From positions 25,345,439 through 25,409,438 of the forward strand of contig CM050450.1 in the NCBI GenBank assembly GCA_027563935.2: DNA of 64,000 bases, in the 5' to 3' direction. The stretch comes from Costus lasius (taxonomy: Eukaryota; Streptophyta; Magnoliopsida; Zingiberales; Costaceae). The notes below the pieces were generated by a model that worked only from the letters and a program-made list of their open reading frames with translations, was not told the DNA's origin and did no database searches. Positions 11,320-23,515 of this stretch are shown here, piece by piece (positions within the stretch are counted from its first letter, which is position 1; every line of letters begins with the position of its first letter). Position numbers and translations under genes: made by a program.

Positions 11320-14300
11320 ATGGCTACGAACACTGGCGGATTATCACTGCGATCACTCCTTGATAAGGATAAGTTAGTTGGAACTAACTTTATGGACTGG
11401 CATCGGAACTTGAGGATAGTCCTCAAGCTCGAGAAGAAGCTATATGTCCTTGAACAGGCTCTTCCTGCGGCTCCTCCGCCTAATGCCCGAACGGCAGACA
11501 GAGATGCTTATAGAAAGCATCAGGATGAATCTTTGGAGGTTGCATGTCTTATGCTAGCCAGCATGGCACCTGAACTGCAAGTGCAATATGAGGAGCAGAA
11601 CGCTTTTTAGATGATCACTCATCTGAAACAGATGTTCGAGGCTCAGGCTAGAACTGAGAGATTTGACACCGCCAAAGCAGTCTTTCGGTGTAAGTCGTCT
11701 GAGTGTGCACCAGTGAGACCCCATGTTCTCAAACTCATTGGGAATGTGGATCATCTCAGGAGACTGGGACATGCCATAGACAACGAACTGGTTGTGGATC
11801 TTATTCTGCATTCCCTGCCCCCTAGCTTCAGTCCGTTTATTATTAATTTCAATATGAACCGGATTGAGTGCACACGGGAGGAATTGATGAATATGCTCCA
11901 AACAGTCGAGCGAGAGATGGGTAAGACCAAACCCAATTCTGTTCTTTTGGTCCCTACGACCAAGAAGATAAAGAAGAAGGGTAAGGCACGTGCTAAGAGC
12001 AGTGCCAGAGGTCCTACCAAGGCACTGAAGAAAAAGGTGAATAAGTCAAAGGACCAGAGGTGTTTTCACTATGGCGAGCAAGGTCACTGGAGAAGGGACT
12101 GCAAGCAGCTTCAGAATGAGGAGAAGAAAGGCTTGGCCTTAACTTCTAGCTCAGGTATCTATGTTACAGAAGTCAATCTTTCTACTTCTATGTCATGGCT
12201 ATTGGATACCGCATGTGGAGCTCATATTTGTACAAATATGCAGAGGCTCAAGAAAAGTAGATCGGTGCGGCCTGGAGAGATTGACCTACGCGTTGGAAAC
12301 GGGGCACAGGTTCCTGCTGTTGCTGTAGGTGTTTTGACTCTCTCCTTGTCTTCTGGACTTCAATTAGAACTAGATAATTGCTTTTGTGTACCTTCACTTA
12401 CTAAGAACATTGTATCCATTCCTTGCTTAGCAAAGAAGGGATTTAAGTTTGAAATAAATAAGAACTCTTGTTCTTTTTCATTTGCAAATATGTTCTATGG
12501 GAAGGGTACTCTGTGCAATGGTCTATATATCTTGGATATGGAAAGTTCTATTTGTAACATAAGTAATAAAAGGACCAAACTGAGTGGTTCAGTTGGTGCT
12601 TTCCTATGGCACTGTCGATTAGCCCATATAAACAAAAATCGCATCCAACAACTCCATGCAAATGGATTGTTAGATTCAAGTTCCTTGGAGGAATTTGATA
12701 CTCGTGAACCTTGTTTATTAGGGAAAATGACAAAGGCGCCCTTCACCAAGATTGGTGAGATGGCAGGAGGTTTATTAGATCTCATACATACTGATGTGTG
12801 TGGGCCTTTCAATAAACAAGCCAAAGGAGGGTACAACTACTTCATTACCTTCACGGATGACTTCAGTGGGTATGGCTATGTCTACTTAATGAGACATAAA
12901 TCTGAGTCTTTTGAGAAATTCAAGGAGTTCAAGAATGAAGTAGAGAACCAACTTGGAAGATCCATTAAAGCTCTTCGATCAGATCGAGGTGGAGAGTACC
13001 TGAGCGGTGAGTTCTTTGACTATCTGAGAGAGTGTGGGATCATATCCCAACTCACTCCTCCTGGAACACCTCAATGGAATGGTGTGTCTGGAAGGAGAAA
13101 TCAAACTTTATTGGATATGGTTCGATCCATGATGAGTCATGCAACTCTACCTCCATCATTCTGGGGGCATGCACTAGAGACAGCTTCTCTAATACTGAAC
13201 AACGTTCCATCTAAGAGTGTCTCCATAATACCATACGAGATGTGGAGTGGGAGACGCCCTAATCTCACTTTTATCAAGATCTGGGGATGTGAGGCTTATG
13301 TCAAATGTCAGGATTCTAGCAAGCTAGAACCTAGATCTGATAAATGTGTGTTTGTGGGGTATCCTAAGAAAACTAAAGGATACTACTTCTATGTCCCAAC
13401 CGAGAACAAAGTTTTTGTTGCTCGCGATGCTGTCTTTCTAGAGAAAGAATTTCTCATGAAAGAAGTTAGTGGGAGGAAGTTTGACTTGGATGAGGTCCAA
13501 GTGCAAGCACAAGACAAAGAGATAGAATCTGAGCCACCTGCACCGGTTGCTAGCCAACCTGAGGCTCAGACACAGGTCCCGCGTAGATCTGGGAGAATTC
13601 GTCGTGCACCTGAAAGGTATGGGTCGCTGCCGACCCAACACGATGGGATCTTCATCATTGAGGATGAACCCAGAACCTATGATGAGGCAGTCAGTGGATC
13701 GGACTCCGAGAGATGGCTTGACGCCATGCGATCCGAGATGGATTCCATGTCAGCTAACCAAGTCTAGGATTTGGTTGAGCTGCCTGATGGGGTAAAACCC
13801 ATAGGGTGTAAATGGGTCTTCAAGAGGAAGACAGACATGGATGGCAATATAGTTACCTATAAGGGTAGACTAGTGGCTAAAGGATTTAAACAAGTCCACG
13901 GGGTGGACTATGATGAAACCTTCTCGCCAGTTGCCATGTTCAAATCCATTCAGATTCTACTTGCTATAGATGCATATCATGACTATGAGTTATGACAGAT
14001 GGATGTGAAGACAGCGTTCCTTAACGGGAAGCTGACTGAGGATGTGTATATGTCACAACCTGATGGCTTCATCCATCCTGCAGAGGCTAATAAGGTCTGC
14101 AGGCTAAAGAGATCCATTTATGGATTAAAGCAAGCATCTCGAAGTTGGAATCTTCGATTTGATGAAGCCGTGAGAGATTATGGCTTTATCAAAAGCGAGG
14201 ATGACTCCTGTGTATACAAAAAATTCAGTGGGAGCTTGGTGATTTTTCTGGTTTTGTATGTTGATGACATACTGCTCATCGGAAACGACATCCCTAGTCT

Positions 14301-15240
14301 TCAAGCTGTGAAGACATGGTTGGGGAAGTGTTTTGAGATGAAAGACTTAGGGGAGGCCGCCTATATTCTAGGCGTGAGGATCTACCGGGATAGATCCAAG
14401 AGGCTCCTGGCCCTTAGTCAGAGTACCTACATTGATAAGGTCCTAGAGAGGTTCAACTTGGAGCAATCCAAGAAAGGATACCTTCCAGTAAGACATGGCC
14501 TTACTCTCTCAAAGAGCCAGTGTCCTACAACACAGGCTGAGAGGGATGACATGAGTCGAATTCCTTATGCTTCGGCAGTAGGATCGATCATGTATGCAAT
14601 GTTGTGTACTAGACCAGATGTGGCATATGCTGTAAGCATAACCAGCCGATACTAATCCAATCCAGGTCTGCAGCACTGGGTGGCTGTAAAGAACATCCTA
14701 AAGTATCTGAGAAGAACTAAGGATTTATTCTTGGTCTATGGGGGACAGGAAGAGCTCAATATGCAGGGCTATACTGATGCATCATTCCAGTCTGACCCTG
14801 ACGACTTTAGATCGCAGGCTGGCTATGTGTTCAAAATAAATGGAGGCGCTGTATGCTGGAAAAGCTTCAAGCAATCCACCACAGCAGATTCTACAACCGA
14901 GGCTGAGTATGTGGCCGCTTCTGAGGCAGCCAAGGAAGCTGTTTGGATAAGGAAGTTCTTATGTGATCTTCAGGTGGTCCCTAGTGCAATGGATCCCATT
15001 GAACTCTATTGTGACAACAATGGAGCAATTGCATAAGCAAAGGAACCACGGTCTCATCAAAGATCCAAACACATACTCAGAGGATTTCACCTGATCAGGG
15101 AGATCATTGACAGAGGTGATGTCAAGATTAGCAGAGTTGACACAGAGAACAATCTGGCAGACCCATTGACCAAGGCTTTGGCGCAGCAGAAGCATGATGG
15201 TCACGCTAGAGATATGGGGTTGAGATTCCTCAACTTCTAG
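11320..15240 (+). pseudogene. gag-pol: CopB gag-pol with five in-frame stops
   Basis: The frame is continuous from the ATG at 11320 to the native stop at 15238 and aligns along its whole length with CopA gag-pol, with no frameshift. Stops lie at 11608 (TAG), 13765 (TAG, Trp in CopA), 13993 (TGA, Trp in CopA), 14653 (TAA) and 15034 (TAA, Gln in CopA). The gag zinc knuckle has lost its second Cys (Tyr at 12070). The integrase catalytic Glu is Gly (GGA at 13090) in the WNGVSGRRN context. RT keeps YVDD and the RNase H motifs remain. It cannot encode an active integrase. Confidence 0.95.
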
Positions 15241-15250
15241 GTCTTAGTGC

Positions 15251-15261
15251 AAGTGGGAGAT
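15251..15261 (+). other. CopB polypurine tract
   Basis: AAGTGGGAGAT directly before the 3' LTR start TGTTGG, identical to CopA and CopC. Confidence 0.88.
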
Positions 15262-17182
15262 TGTTGGTGTATATGCCCTAGGACCTAGTTTTGGTCCACT
15301 TATGTACTACTTGACTTTGATATTTATATATCATTCTAGCATTGTCGTTATCTATGTTTGTTTACATCTGCGCATATGTACTAACATGATAATGTCCCTG
15401 GAGACAGATTGGATCTGTGCTCGAACTATAGTCCCAAGTCGATGTACATTAGTGGATATGGGACAGCTATGGTACTTGTGAGACTGGTATGTGGGCTGGT
15501 TAGGACGCGGACACATGGGTATATCATTGGAGGATATACTGGATAGACCCGCTGTGAGGCTATGACTTGGTGTCATGAGTTATCCTCACAAGTGACAGGA
15601 GATGCATTGATCCCTTGACTTGAGGTCATTGATCATTCTATATGGTTAGGGACTTGCTTTGATACAACCTAACACCTCGCCGTAGTTGGAAGGTCATAAC
15701 GGTTGTCATTGAGCATGTCACGACCCATATGAAAAGGTCAATGGACAGACAAAGGATTTGCCCCTTCCTTAAGGAAGTATGATATCCATGGAGCTCCTCT
15801 ATGGTTCTATGACTGAGAGTGTATGGCCATACCCAGGTGAGAACCTGTTTTAGTCATAGCCATGTGATTGGGTGAAAACAAGTGGTGACACACTTGTCCA
15901 ATCGGATATCAGTTCGGCAAAGAGACTGTAATGCATCTATACCTAGTTGCGATGATGGGGATGTCGATGTCGATATCCATTCCAATGTCCTGGGTAGCAG
16001 CGATGCACTGCAAGGTGCCACTCACTGCTTGTGATGACCTTTGGTAAGCACTGCTAGTGTCAGAGGAACCTACAGGGTCGCACACCTTGATACTTGAATT
16101 CTCGTATTGATCGGGAAGCCTTATGATCGAGTTATTGGATAACTCGGATCTAATTGGGAGATTTCATCAGCGCCAATGGGCCTGATGAGATGGAAGAATG
16201 TTATTGGAGCCAAACTTCATTTTTGGCAGGTTGACCCGTATTTGACCATGGTTGGTCACATTTGGATTAGGGTTGCATTGGATTGGATCCAAGTGCTTAA
16301 TCAACCCATGTAATGGAGTTTGGGCTAGCTCATTATCTAATAAGGCCCAATAACAAGTTCTCATGAAGAGATAAGAGGCTAAAAGGGTATAATGGGGAGA
16401 AGCCCAACCTCATTGGCGCCTAAGGGGTATAATGGGGTTTGGGTGGCAAAATTGCTTCATTAAGGAAGCAATTGGCGCCTAGCCCTTCTCCCTTGATGGT
16501 ATGAATGCCTCTAAGGCATGTCTTGGGCGGATATAGTACTTGGGCAATTATGGATAGGTTGAATGGAGTTTATGGTAAAGTCTTACTTTCCTTGTCTCAA
16601 ACCTCCTCATCCTAGCCCTACACTTGTCATGATCTTGGCCCTTCCCTTAACCGCCTCTTGCCCTATATATGTGACCCTCTCGCCCCCTCTCATGATGATT
16701 GATCCTTGGAGGCATGAACACAAGAAGAGGGCGAGAGCTAGGAGCAAGGGCGCATCTTCCTTCTTCCATAGCCGCAAGCTTCTCCCTCCTTTCCTCTTGG
16801 CGCAAGGAGCTTTGGTGCTTGGTGGCTTGACTTGTTTCCTTCTTCTCTTGGTGCATCCTTTCCTCTTGGTGGCGCAAGTGAAGTGGAACATCTCCCTAAG
16901 GCTTGGATCTTCTTCCCGAGGCTAGCACTGGGCGTGGAAGAAGAGGACTCAAGAGATCCGTGTGTGTGAGACTGCAGAGGGCGCACACTTGGGCGCCTAC
17001 ATCGGCATCACTCCAAACCGCTCTTAAGGTATTTTCTAACTCATCGTGTCGACTCTCTTGCTTGCGATCTTCACTGGGTTTTTGGGACCAGCCTGTTTCG
17101 GGGACATTCTTCTGCTGTGCAATGTATGTATGTATGTCTATGACTCTGAAAAATTGTAAAATGTCCCCGGGGTTTCCCAACA
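15262..17182 (+). repeat. CopB 3' LTR, complete (1921 bp)
   Basis: Begins TGTTGG and ends CCAACA, a 6-bp inverted terminal repeat. It carries the TATA box at 16664-16670 and, from about 16414 to 17010, many GGCGC cores (TTGGCGCA, ATTGGCGCC and variants). Open frames here also occur in the 5' LTR and are not genes. Confidence 0.95.
16664..16670 (+). promoter_or_regulatory. TATA box of CopB 3' LTR
   Basis: TATATAT matching 9147-9153 of the 5' LTR in an otherwise non-AT-rich stretch. Confidence 0.5.
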
Positions 17183-17409
17183 GTGCGTGGAGTGGAGGAG
17201 TCTTGAGGCAGTCCGTGTGTGCACAAATGTAATGGACGGGCAATTGTGCGTCTCCAATCGTCATCGTCGGCCTCAAATTGCTAGTAAGGTATACCCCCCT
17301 ATCACATCCGGTGTTAATATAGTAAGATGGTCCTTGTTAAATTAGGAATCCTTTTTCGGGCTCGCTTCCGCTGTTTTCAAATTTTCAAATAGCTCGGGGA
17401 TTCTGAACA
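17183..17409 (+). repeat. CopC 5' LTR, 3' tail only
   Basis: Aligns to about 43770-43999 at about 87 percent and ends GAACA just before a primer site. The remainder of this LTR was displaced leftward by CopB and is outside the window. Confidence 0.85.
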
Positions 17410-19272
17410 ATGGTATCAAATGAAACTTACGGGATACATTGGTGTATAGATTTTTCTAGCGTATGACGCATGTCATAAAATTTTTTTTGAAAATTATATA
17501 CCATGGTTTATGTGTAGAAAAATAGTAGGTTTGTTATTTCTCGCTCTTGTGATATTCATGATTTTTAGTTTCTATATATAGGGATAGACCCCATGTGCGA
17601 GGATTTATTTCTCCCCACATTCATGGGATAGACCCATAGTGTGGGACTTGTATCTAAATTTGGGGCATGGACTGGGTGATTGCCCTAATCCGTAAAAGTT
17701 AGGGATTGGAAGTGGCATTAATAATCGGAGTATATATGGCGACTTGTAGACTCATGAGTGAAAACGAAAAATTTGAATTTTCCATGAGATCGTTGAGATT
17801 TAACAGACAAATTTTCTAATGAAAAACTAAATTTTGGTTTTGTAGTTTTTCATTGCATATAGAAGAGCATGATTTAGGTGTTTTTCTTTATGCACATGAT
17901 ATGGTTATGGACAAGCCCTTAAGCATGCCTGTGATGTACATTTGTGAGGCCTGTGTGCTGCCCTTATTTTCCTTTATGTTTTGTAAATCTAAAGTCGAAG
18001 ATTAGGGAAGACATCCTTACATCGCAGCTCGCTCCTCTGCGCATCTCACCATTAGAGGGGAACCTTCTCATAGCCGAAACCTTGGTGGCTTCTAGGGGTC
18101 TTGACACACCTTGAGGATATGGGGCTGATGAGAAGGGTTTATGCAATTTATAGCTTAGCCGAAACCTTGATGGCTTCTAGAGTTTCCTAGAGGTGCATCC
18201 ACGGGTTTCTAAGGGGCTGATCTATAGGTGGCACAAAATTTCCCCCTCTTGGGTGATGGTGGCGCCCCATGTTGGCCGAACCCTAGGAGGAGCCTAGGGT
18301 TTGCGAGCTACCATGGGTGGAGGAGGGTGTTGGCTGAACCCTAGGAGGTGCCTAGGGTTTGCGAGTTAACACAGGTGGAGCATGAAGCCTAAGTGGTGCA
18401 CCTCGGGTTGGAGCAGGACCCAGACGCACTTAGAGCAAGGAGCTGATGGCTTAGAGCATGAGTGGGTTGCTTAGAGCTCTTGAGGTGCTAGGTGTTGAGT
18501 CTAGGTCTAGGGGTTGTTTCCTTTGTCCGGGTTATTACCATATCATCTTTACTGCTTTTGTTGCCATGCTCTGTTTGTTTTATTTATGTTATCATTATAG
18601 GATGTATGCCTGTAATGATAGACAAAAGATAAAACAAATGTGGTATGAAACCATCCAAACCCTCTCGAAATTATATAAAGTCCCGTTTTTGCTTTCTGAC
18701 GTGTAGCCCTGGTCAAACTATCGATCGATGGTGCTGTCCACTGTTTTTTACGCTTGTGGGACATGCCCATCTATCTTTAGGAGGCGTGAGGTGACAATAA
18801 TTTTCCTAGTCCGGTTAAAACTCTGGCTGCGCCTTTCACAAGAAAATTATTGGCCCTGGGTATAACGGTCAGGCTGGACTTAACTTGAGCTCTCATATGT
18901 GGTTAGCCCACATGATGGAAGTTTCTAGAAGCAGTCTCAAGAAGTTAGGGCTTCGTGCTGTATCCAGCCCTCACTGGACACGAAGTGCCTGAATTGTCTT
19001 GAGAAGGGGAATTGCCTAGTCGCAATTGGCCGGCGCCCCTACCTTGAGATACATGCGTCACCTCGTGCAATACATCCCGCCCTCGTGAGACGCGGGGCCG
19101 TGTGAGGAACAAGGATCCGATCTCACTTTGGAAATTCTGTGGTTTCCCGGATTGACCTGAGAGGGTTGTCAACCTAATAAAATAGTGAGAAACAATCATT
19201 TATTTCAAGTCCAAATTAAATGATTGAATTGTAGTACTAATCTACATGACTGTTGTTGTAGATCGTGTCTAT
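17410..19272 (+). other. CopC 5' leader, structured
   Basis: No coding frame. Two perfect 9-bp hairpins AACCCTAGG/CCTAGGGTT lie at 18279-18301 and 18337-18359. Further on comes the 11-bp pair CAATAATTTTC/GAAAATTATTG. A two-part hairpin spans 18951-18985 (CTTCGTG/CACGAAG plus TCCAG/CTGGA, loop CCCTCA). Another spans 19061-19097 (CCTCGTG/CGCGGGG with two G-U pairs; loop CCCTCG). These correspond in order to hairpins of CopB and CopD. Confidence 0.68.
17411..17422 (+). other. CopC primer binding site, decayed
   Basis: TGGTATCAAATG: the first eight bases match the tRNA-iMet site and the rest is mutated. Confidence 0.7.
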
Positions 19273-19352
19273 GAACAATAGCGGATTAAAACTGCGATCC
19301 GTCTTTCGGGAGGATGAGTTGGACTGGTGTTGAACTTTGAGGGGTGACCCCA
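19273..19352 (+). pseudogene. gag: CopC gag, N-terminal fragment
   Basis: Starts ATG and encodes a run resembling the CopB gag N-terminus (NSGLKLRS against NTGGLSLRS), then frays with a stop. It is cut at 19352 by the CopD insertion; CCCCA at 19348-19352 is the left target duplication. Confidence 0.75.
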
Positions 19353-21566
19353 TGTTGGTGTATATGCCCTAGGACCTATGGCTGGTCCGATATGTGTCAC
19401 ATTTATTTGTGGTATACATCCTGGCATAGTCGTTGTTATGCCTTTTGTACATCTGCGTTATATGTACATTTGTATATACAATATCCCTAGAGATAGATTT
19501 TATCTAGTCTCAAAGAATAATCCTCGGTCAAGTGTCATAGTGGAAAAGGGACAAATGTGATGCACTTGAGACTGGTATATGCGCTGGTTGAGCACGGGTT
19601 GCTAATGCAGGCATATGGGTATATCAAGGGAGATATACTGGATCGACCTGCCGTGAGGATTTGACTTGGTGTCACAGGTCAAATCTCACAATGACAGAGA
19701 TTTACTCATCCTTGACTTGAGGGCATTGATACCTCTATATGGTAAGGGATGCACTTTGATACAACCTAACACTCCGCGTAACAGGGGAGTCATAATGGTT
19801 GTCATTGGGTATATCTTGAGCCATATGAGAGATTCAATGTGCCAATAGAGGATTTGCCCCTTCCCTGCGGGGAAGTTTGATGTCCATGGGCCCCTACATG
19901 GTGCATGACTAAAAGTGTGTGGCCACACCCAGGTTAAGCCTGAATAGAGTCATGACCATTGATGTTGGAATTAACAAGTGTGACACACTTGTCCGACTTG
20001 GACGATCGGCCTGGCAAAAGGACTAGAGTGTACATATATCTTGTCGCAGTTTTAGGGGATATCGATGACGACTCCATTCCAAGGACTTGGGTAGCAATGA
20101 TGTACTGCTAGGTGCCACTCATTGCTTGTGATGATGTGAGGTTATCACTGCCAACGTCTGAGGAACTTATAGGGTCGCACACCTAGACACTCGAGATCTC
20201 GTATTGATTGAGTTGCCTATAATCGAGTCATTTGGTTTATTCGAGTCAGTTTGGGAGTCCGATGCATCGCGGATGCGTCTGATGAGTTGGAGATGATCTT
20301 TTGGGATGATGTAGCGTTTTGACTTCTGTTGACCCTGGTTGACCTTTGGGTGACCACATTTGACCTCGATGGACTGGGTCTAGTCGATGGGTCAAATGTC
20401 GCTGGATTTGTCCGGTTAATTGTCAACGTAATTTAAACGCAACACATGAGACCATAACTTAAGTAAATTAAATGAATATTTATATTCATTTTATTCATAA
20501 CTTAAGTCATGTGGGCCACACACAACTTAAGTGAATATTTATATTAGATATATTCATCACTTAAGTTGTGGATCCGCATCCATTAAGCTTTAATGGATCT
20601 AGGTGCTTATTAATTATGAAAATTCGTAATTAAAAGAAGCCCTAGCCATAAATCGATGATAACTCTTCAACCTAGCCGTCAATACCTCTCTCCTTTTTCC
20701 CCATGGCGACACCATGCAAGAACATGCGCCCCAAGGTGGATATGCCATGTTCTTCCACCATGGATGCAAGAAAAAGGCTTGGAGCCTTCTTCCTTTCTTG
20801 ATGATCTATTCTAAGTGGGATATGCGCAAGAGGAGATGGTATTTTCCTCTCCATGGTGCCTCCAAGGAAGGAGTGGTGCCCACATGGTGGAGATGGTGTC
20901 TTCTTCTTCAAGGATCACAAGAGAAGGCTTGGAGTCTTCTTCCTTTCCTAATGATGAATCCCTATAGTGGATTGGCGCATGTGGAAGGGCATCTTCATAT
21001 CATGGGCACAACTTCCATGAAGTTGGCACATGTGGTAAATGAAGAAGAAGAAGAGGAGTTTACAATATCTCTTCTCATCATGTTAGTGCATCTCTTTGGG
21101 GAGATTGGTGCTTACATTGATGGAGAAGGAGATCTTCCTTATGGGCGCATCATGGTGGCGCATGCCATGAGGAAAAGTGGCTAGACAAGAGATTGACACA
21201 AGTTATAGAGCTTCCCTCTCCTTGTGGTCAATATTCTCCCTTGATCACTTCTTTGGCGCATCTTGGAGATGGCGCTAGCAACGAGGGCAGCAACATAGGC
21301 AACAGGATCTTCCTCCCGAAGGCTAGCACCAAGCGCGGAGTGAAGAGGATCTCGAGCAGTCCGTGTGTGCATGATTGTAGAGGGTGGACACTTGTGCGCC
21401 TCTTCTTCATCATCATCAGCCCCTAGGATTATGCGATTAAAGGTTTATTACTCTAACACATCCAGTGGATCACTCGTAAGGGATCTTGGCTCTTTGGGTT
21501 ATCCTGTTTCGGGCAAACGCTTCTATTGTTATTACAATTTTAAAATTGGCCCGGGGATTACCAATA
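19353..21566 (+). repeat. CopD 5' LTR (2214 bp)
   Basis: Begins TGTTGG; ends CCAATA at 21566, a CA to TA change from the CCAACA of the 3' copy. It has four ACTTAAGT palindromes (20457-20566) and a cluster of GGCGC cores. An open frame of 156 codons at 20714-21184 recurs at 34714-35184, but most differences between the copies change amino acids, so it is not treated as a gene. Confidence 0.93.
20457..20566 (+). promoter_or_regulatory. Fourfold ACTTAAGT palindrome module
   Basis: Four copies of ACTTAAGT start at 20457, 20500, 20525 and 20559. Between the first two lies a further inverted repeat, AATGAATAT/ATATTCATT with a TT centre. All four octamers are intact in the other LTR (34457-34566). 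A candidate U3 enhancer; the binding factor is unknown. Confidence 0.5.
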
Positions 21567-23515
21567 GTGGTATCAGAGCGAACTTACGAGATCCACGCAG
21601 TGTATTTTGCTTATCTACAAGCGCCCATGTCATAAAAAATTTTTTAAATTTTTATGTCATGATTTTTCTGCTTAGAAAAAGGTAGGTTTATCACGCTGAA
21701 ATTTTTGTCTAAAACTTCCTACTGACAGATTCTCCTTGCGTGTCAGGGATGGACCTTGCGCGCACAAGCTATGTAAATATTTTAGGGAATTTTTCCTTTA
21801 AATTTTACATGGTAAGGTGGACTGAAAGGGGGCGGCTTGCATGCCTTGGGCATGCATGCGCCACTTTTCACAGGGAGCCTAAGAGAATTATTTTGGGGAA
21901 ATTTTGTGACAATTATTTTGGGTGATGAACAGTTTTATGAAAAACTAAAATTAATTTTAATTGTTGGTTTTTCATTGCATGTAGAAGAGCATGAGTAGGT
22001 GCTTTTATTATTGCATTATGATATGGTTATAGACAAGCCCTTATGCATGCATGAGATGTATTCTTGTGAGGCCTGCGTGCCACCCTATTTCCTTTATTTG
22101 TTTTGTAATTAAAGTAGAAGATTAGGGATGACAGAGAGCACATCATGACTTATCTTTGGCACATCTAATTCATATGGGGCAGCCTCTTCCTTAGCTGAAT
22201 CCTTGGTGGCTTCTAGGGTTCACCTTAGTGGCGCACCTAGAGGATTAAGGGCTGGTGAAGAGGGCTTGTGCATACCTATTGATTGGCCAAAACTTTGGTG
22301 GCTTCTAGGGTTTTCTAAAGGTGCATCAAGCATGGTTTCAAGGGCTGATCTAAGAGGTGATGCAAACAGCCCCTCATGGTGATATTTCTATGCAAGTGGC
22401 ACACCTTCATGGTGGCGCAACATGCTAGATGTGATGGCGCCCCTATGATTGGCCGAACCCTAGGAGGAGCCTAGAGTTTGTGAGCTAGCATGGGTAGAGA
22501 AGAGTGTTGGCCGAATCCTAGAAGGAGTCTAGGGTTTGAAAGCTAACACAGGTGGACCAAGGGGCTGACCTAAACCTAAGAGAGCACCTAGGGTGTCCTA
22601 AGTGGCTCTTCTATGGTTTGAGGGGCTGACCCTGATGCAGAGGACCTTGGTAGCAGCACACCTAGGGATGGAGCAGAGCCCTTAGGGCACTCAGGGCAGG
22701 GCTGAGGACTTAGTGGCATGGGCCCATGGCTTGTGCCTTAGAGTAGCTAGGTGATTAGTCTTGGTCTAGGGGCTTGTTACCCATGTCTAAGCTATAACCA
22801 TATCATGTTTTATTTTCTGCTCAGTTTTAAGCATGCCTGTGATGTTTTATTTTTCATGCTACTCACTATAGGATTGCATGCCTTTATTGTTAGATAAAAG
22901 ATAACACTAAATGGTGAGACCACAAAAACCCTCTATCCAAATATCAAGTCTGCTAACTGCCTTCTAACGTGTAGCCCTCGTCAAACTATCGATCGATAGT
23001 GTTGTGCACTGTTTCCCACCCTCGTGGGACACACCCATCTATCTTTAGGAGGCGTGTGGTAACAATGATTTCCCCAGTCCGGTTAAAACTCTGGACGCGC
23101 CTTTCACAAGGAAATCATTGGCCCTGGGCATAACAGTCAGGTTGGACTTGACTAGATGTTTCATATGTGGATGGACCACATGATGAAAGTCTGGAGGCAA
23201 CCTCAAGGGGTTAGTACTTTGTGTTGTATCTAGCCCTCGCTAGACACAAAGTGCCTGAACTGTCTTGAGAAGTGAAATTGCCAAGTTGCAATTGGTTGGT
23301 ATGCCTACCTCACGAAGCATGCGTCACCTTGTGCAGTTCATCCCACCCTCGTGGGACGCAAGGCCGTGTACGGAATGAGGATCCCATCTCACTAAGGAAA
23401 TCTGGTGATTTCCCGATCAACTTTTGAGGGTTGTCGATTTGAGCAAAATAGTGGTAGCCCAATCATTTATAAAAGGCCAGATTAAATGATTGGTTCGTAG
23501 ATCTGCTTATGACCA
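21567..23515 (+). other. CopD 5' leader, structured
   Basis: Hairpins correspond to those of CopB and CopC. The pair at 22456-22478 (AACCCTAGG/CCTAGAGTT) and 22514-22536 (AATCCTAGA/TCTAGGGTT) comes first. A 14-bp palindrome CTATCGATCGATAG lies at 22986-22999. TCCCA/TGGGA with loop CCCTCG spans 23014-23029. The 11-bp pair CAATGATTTCC/GGAAATCATTG is 23063-23073 with 23110-23120. A two-part hairpin spans 23217-23251 (CTTTGTG/CACAAAG plus TCTAG/CTAGA) and another 23327-23363 (CCTTGTG/CGCAAGG plus TCCCA/TGGGA). No coding frame. Confidence 0.7.
21568..21579 (+). other. CopD primer binding site (tRNA-iMet)
   Basis: TGGTATCAGAGC, perfect, one base after the LTR end. Confidence 0.92.

Larger units (their letters stand above)
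7892..17182 (+). mobile_element. CopB: recently dead Ty1/copia element
   Basis: Plus-strand element with truncated 5' LTR (7892-9665, its start displaced beyond CopA), primer site, leader, gag-pol pseudogene (11320-15240), polypurine tract and complete 3' LTR (15262-17182). The LTRs differ at about 27 of 1770 positions plus one 4-bp indel. The right junction drops into the 5' LTR tail of CopC; the base run GTGCG at 17183-17187 would be the right target duplication. Confidence 0.95.

Noticed and set aside
20714..21184. 156-codon open frame present in both CopD LTRs (also 34714-35184)
   Set aside because: The two copies differ mostly at amino-acid-changing positions, the protein has no domain, and the frame lies in LTR DNA rich in GGCGC and purine repeats.
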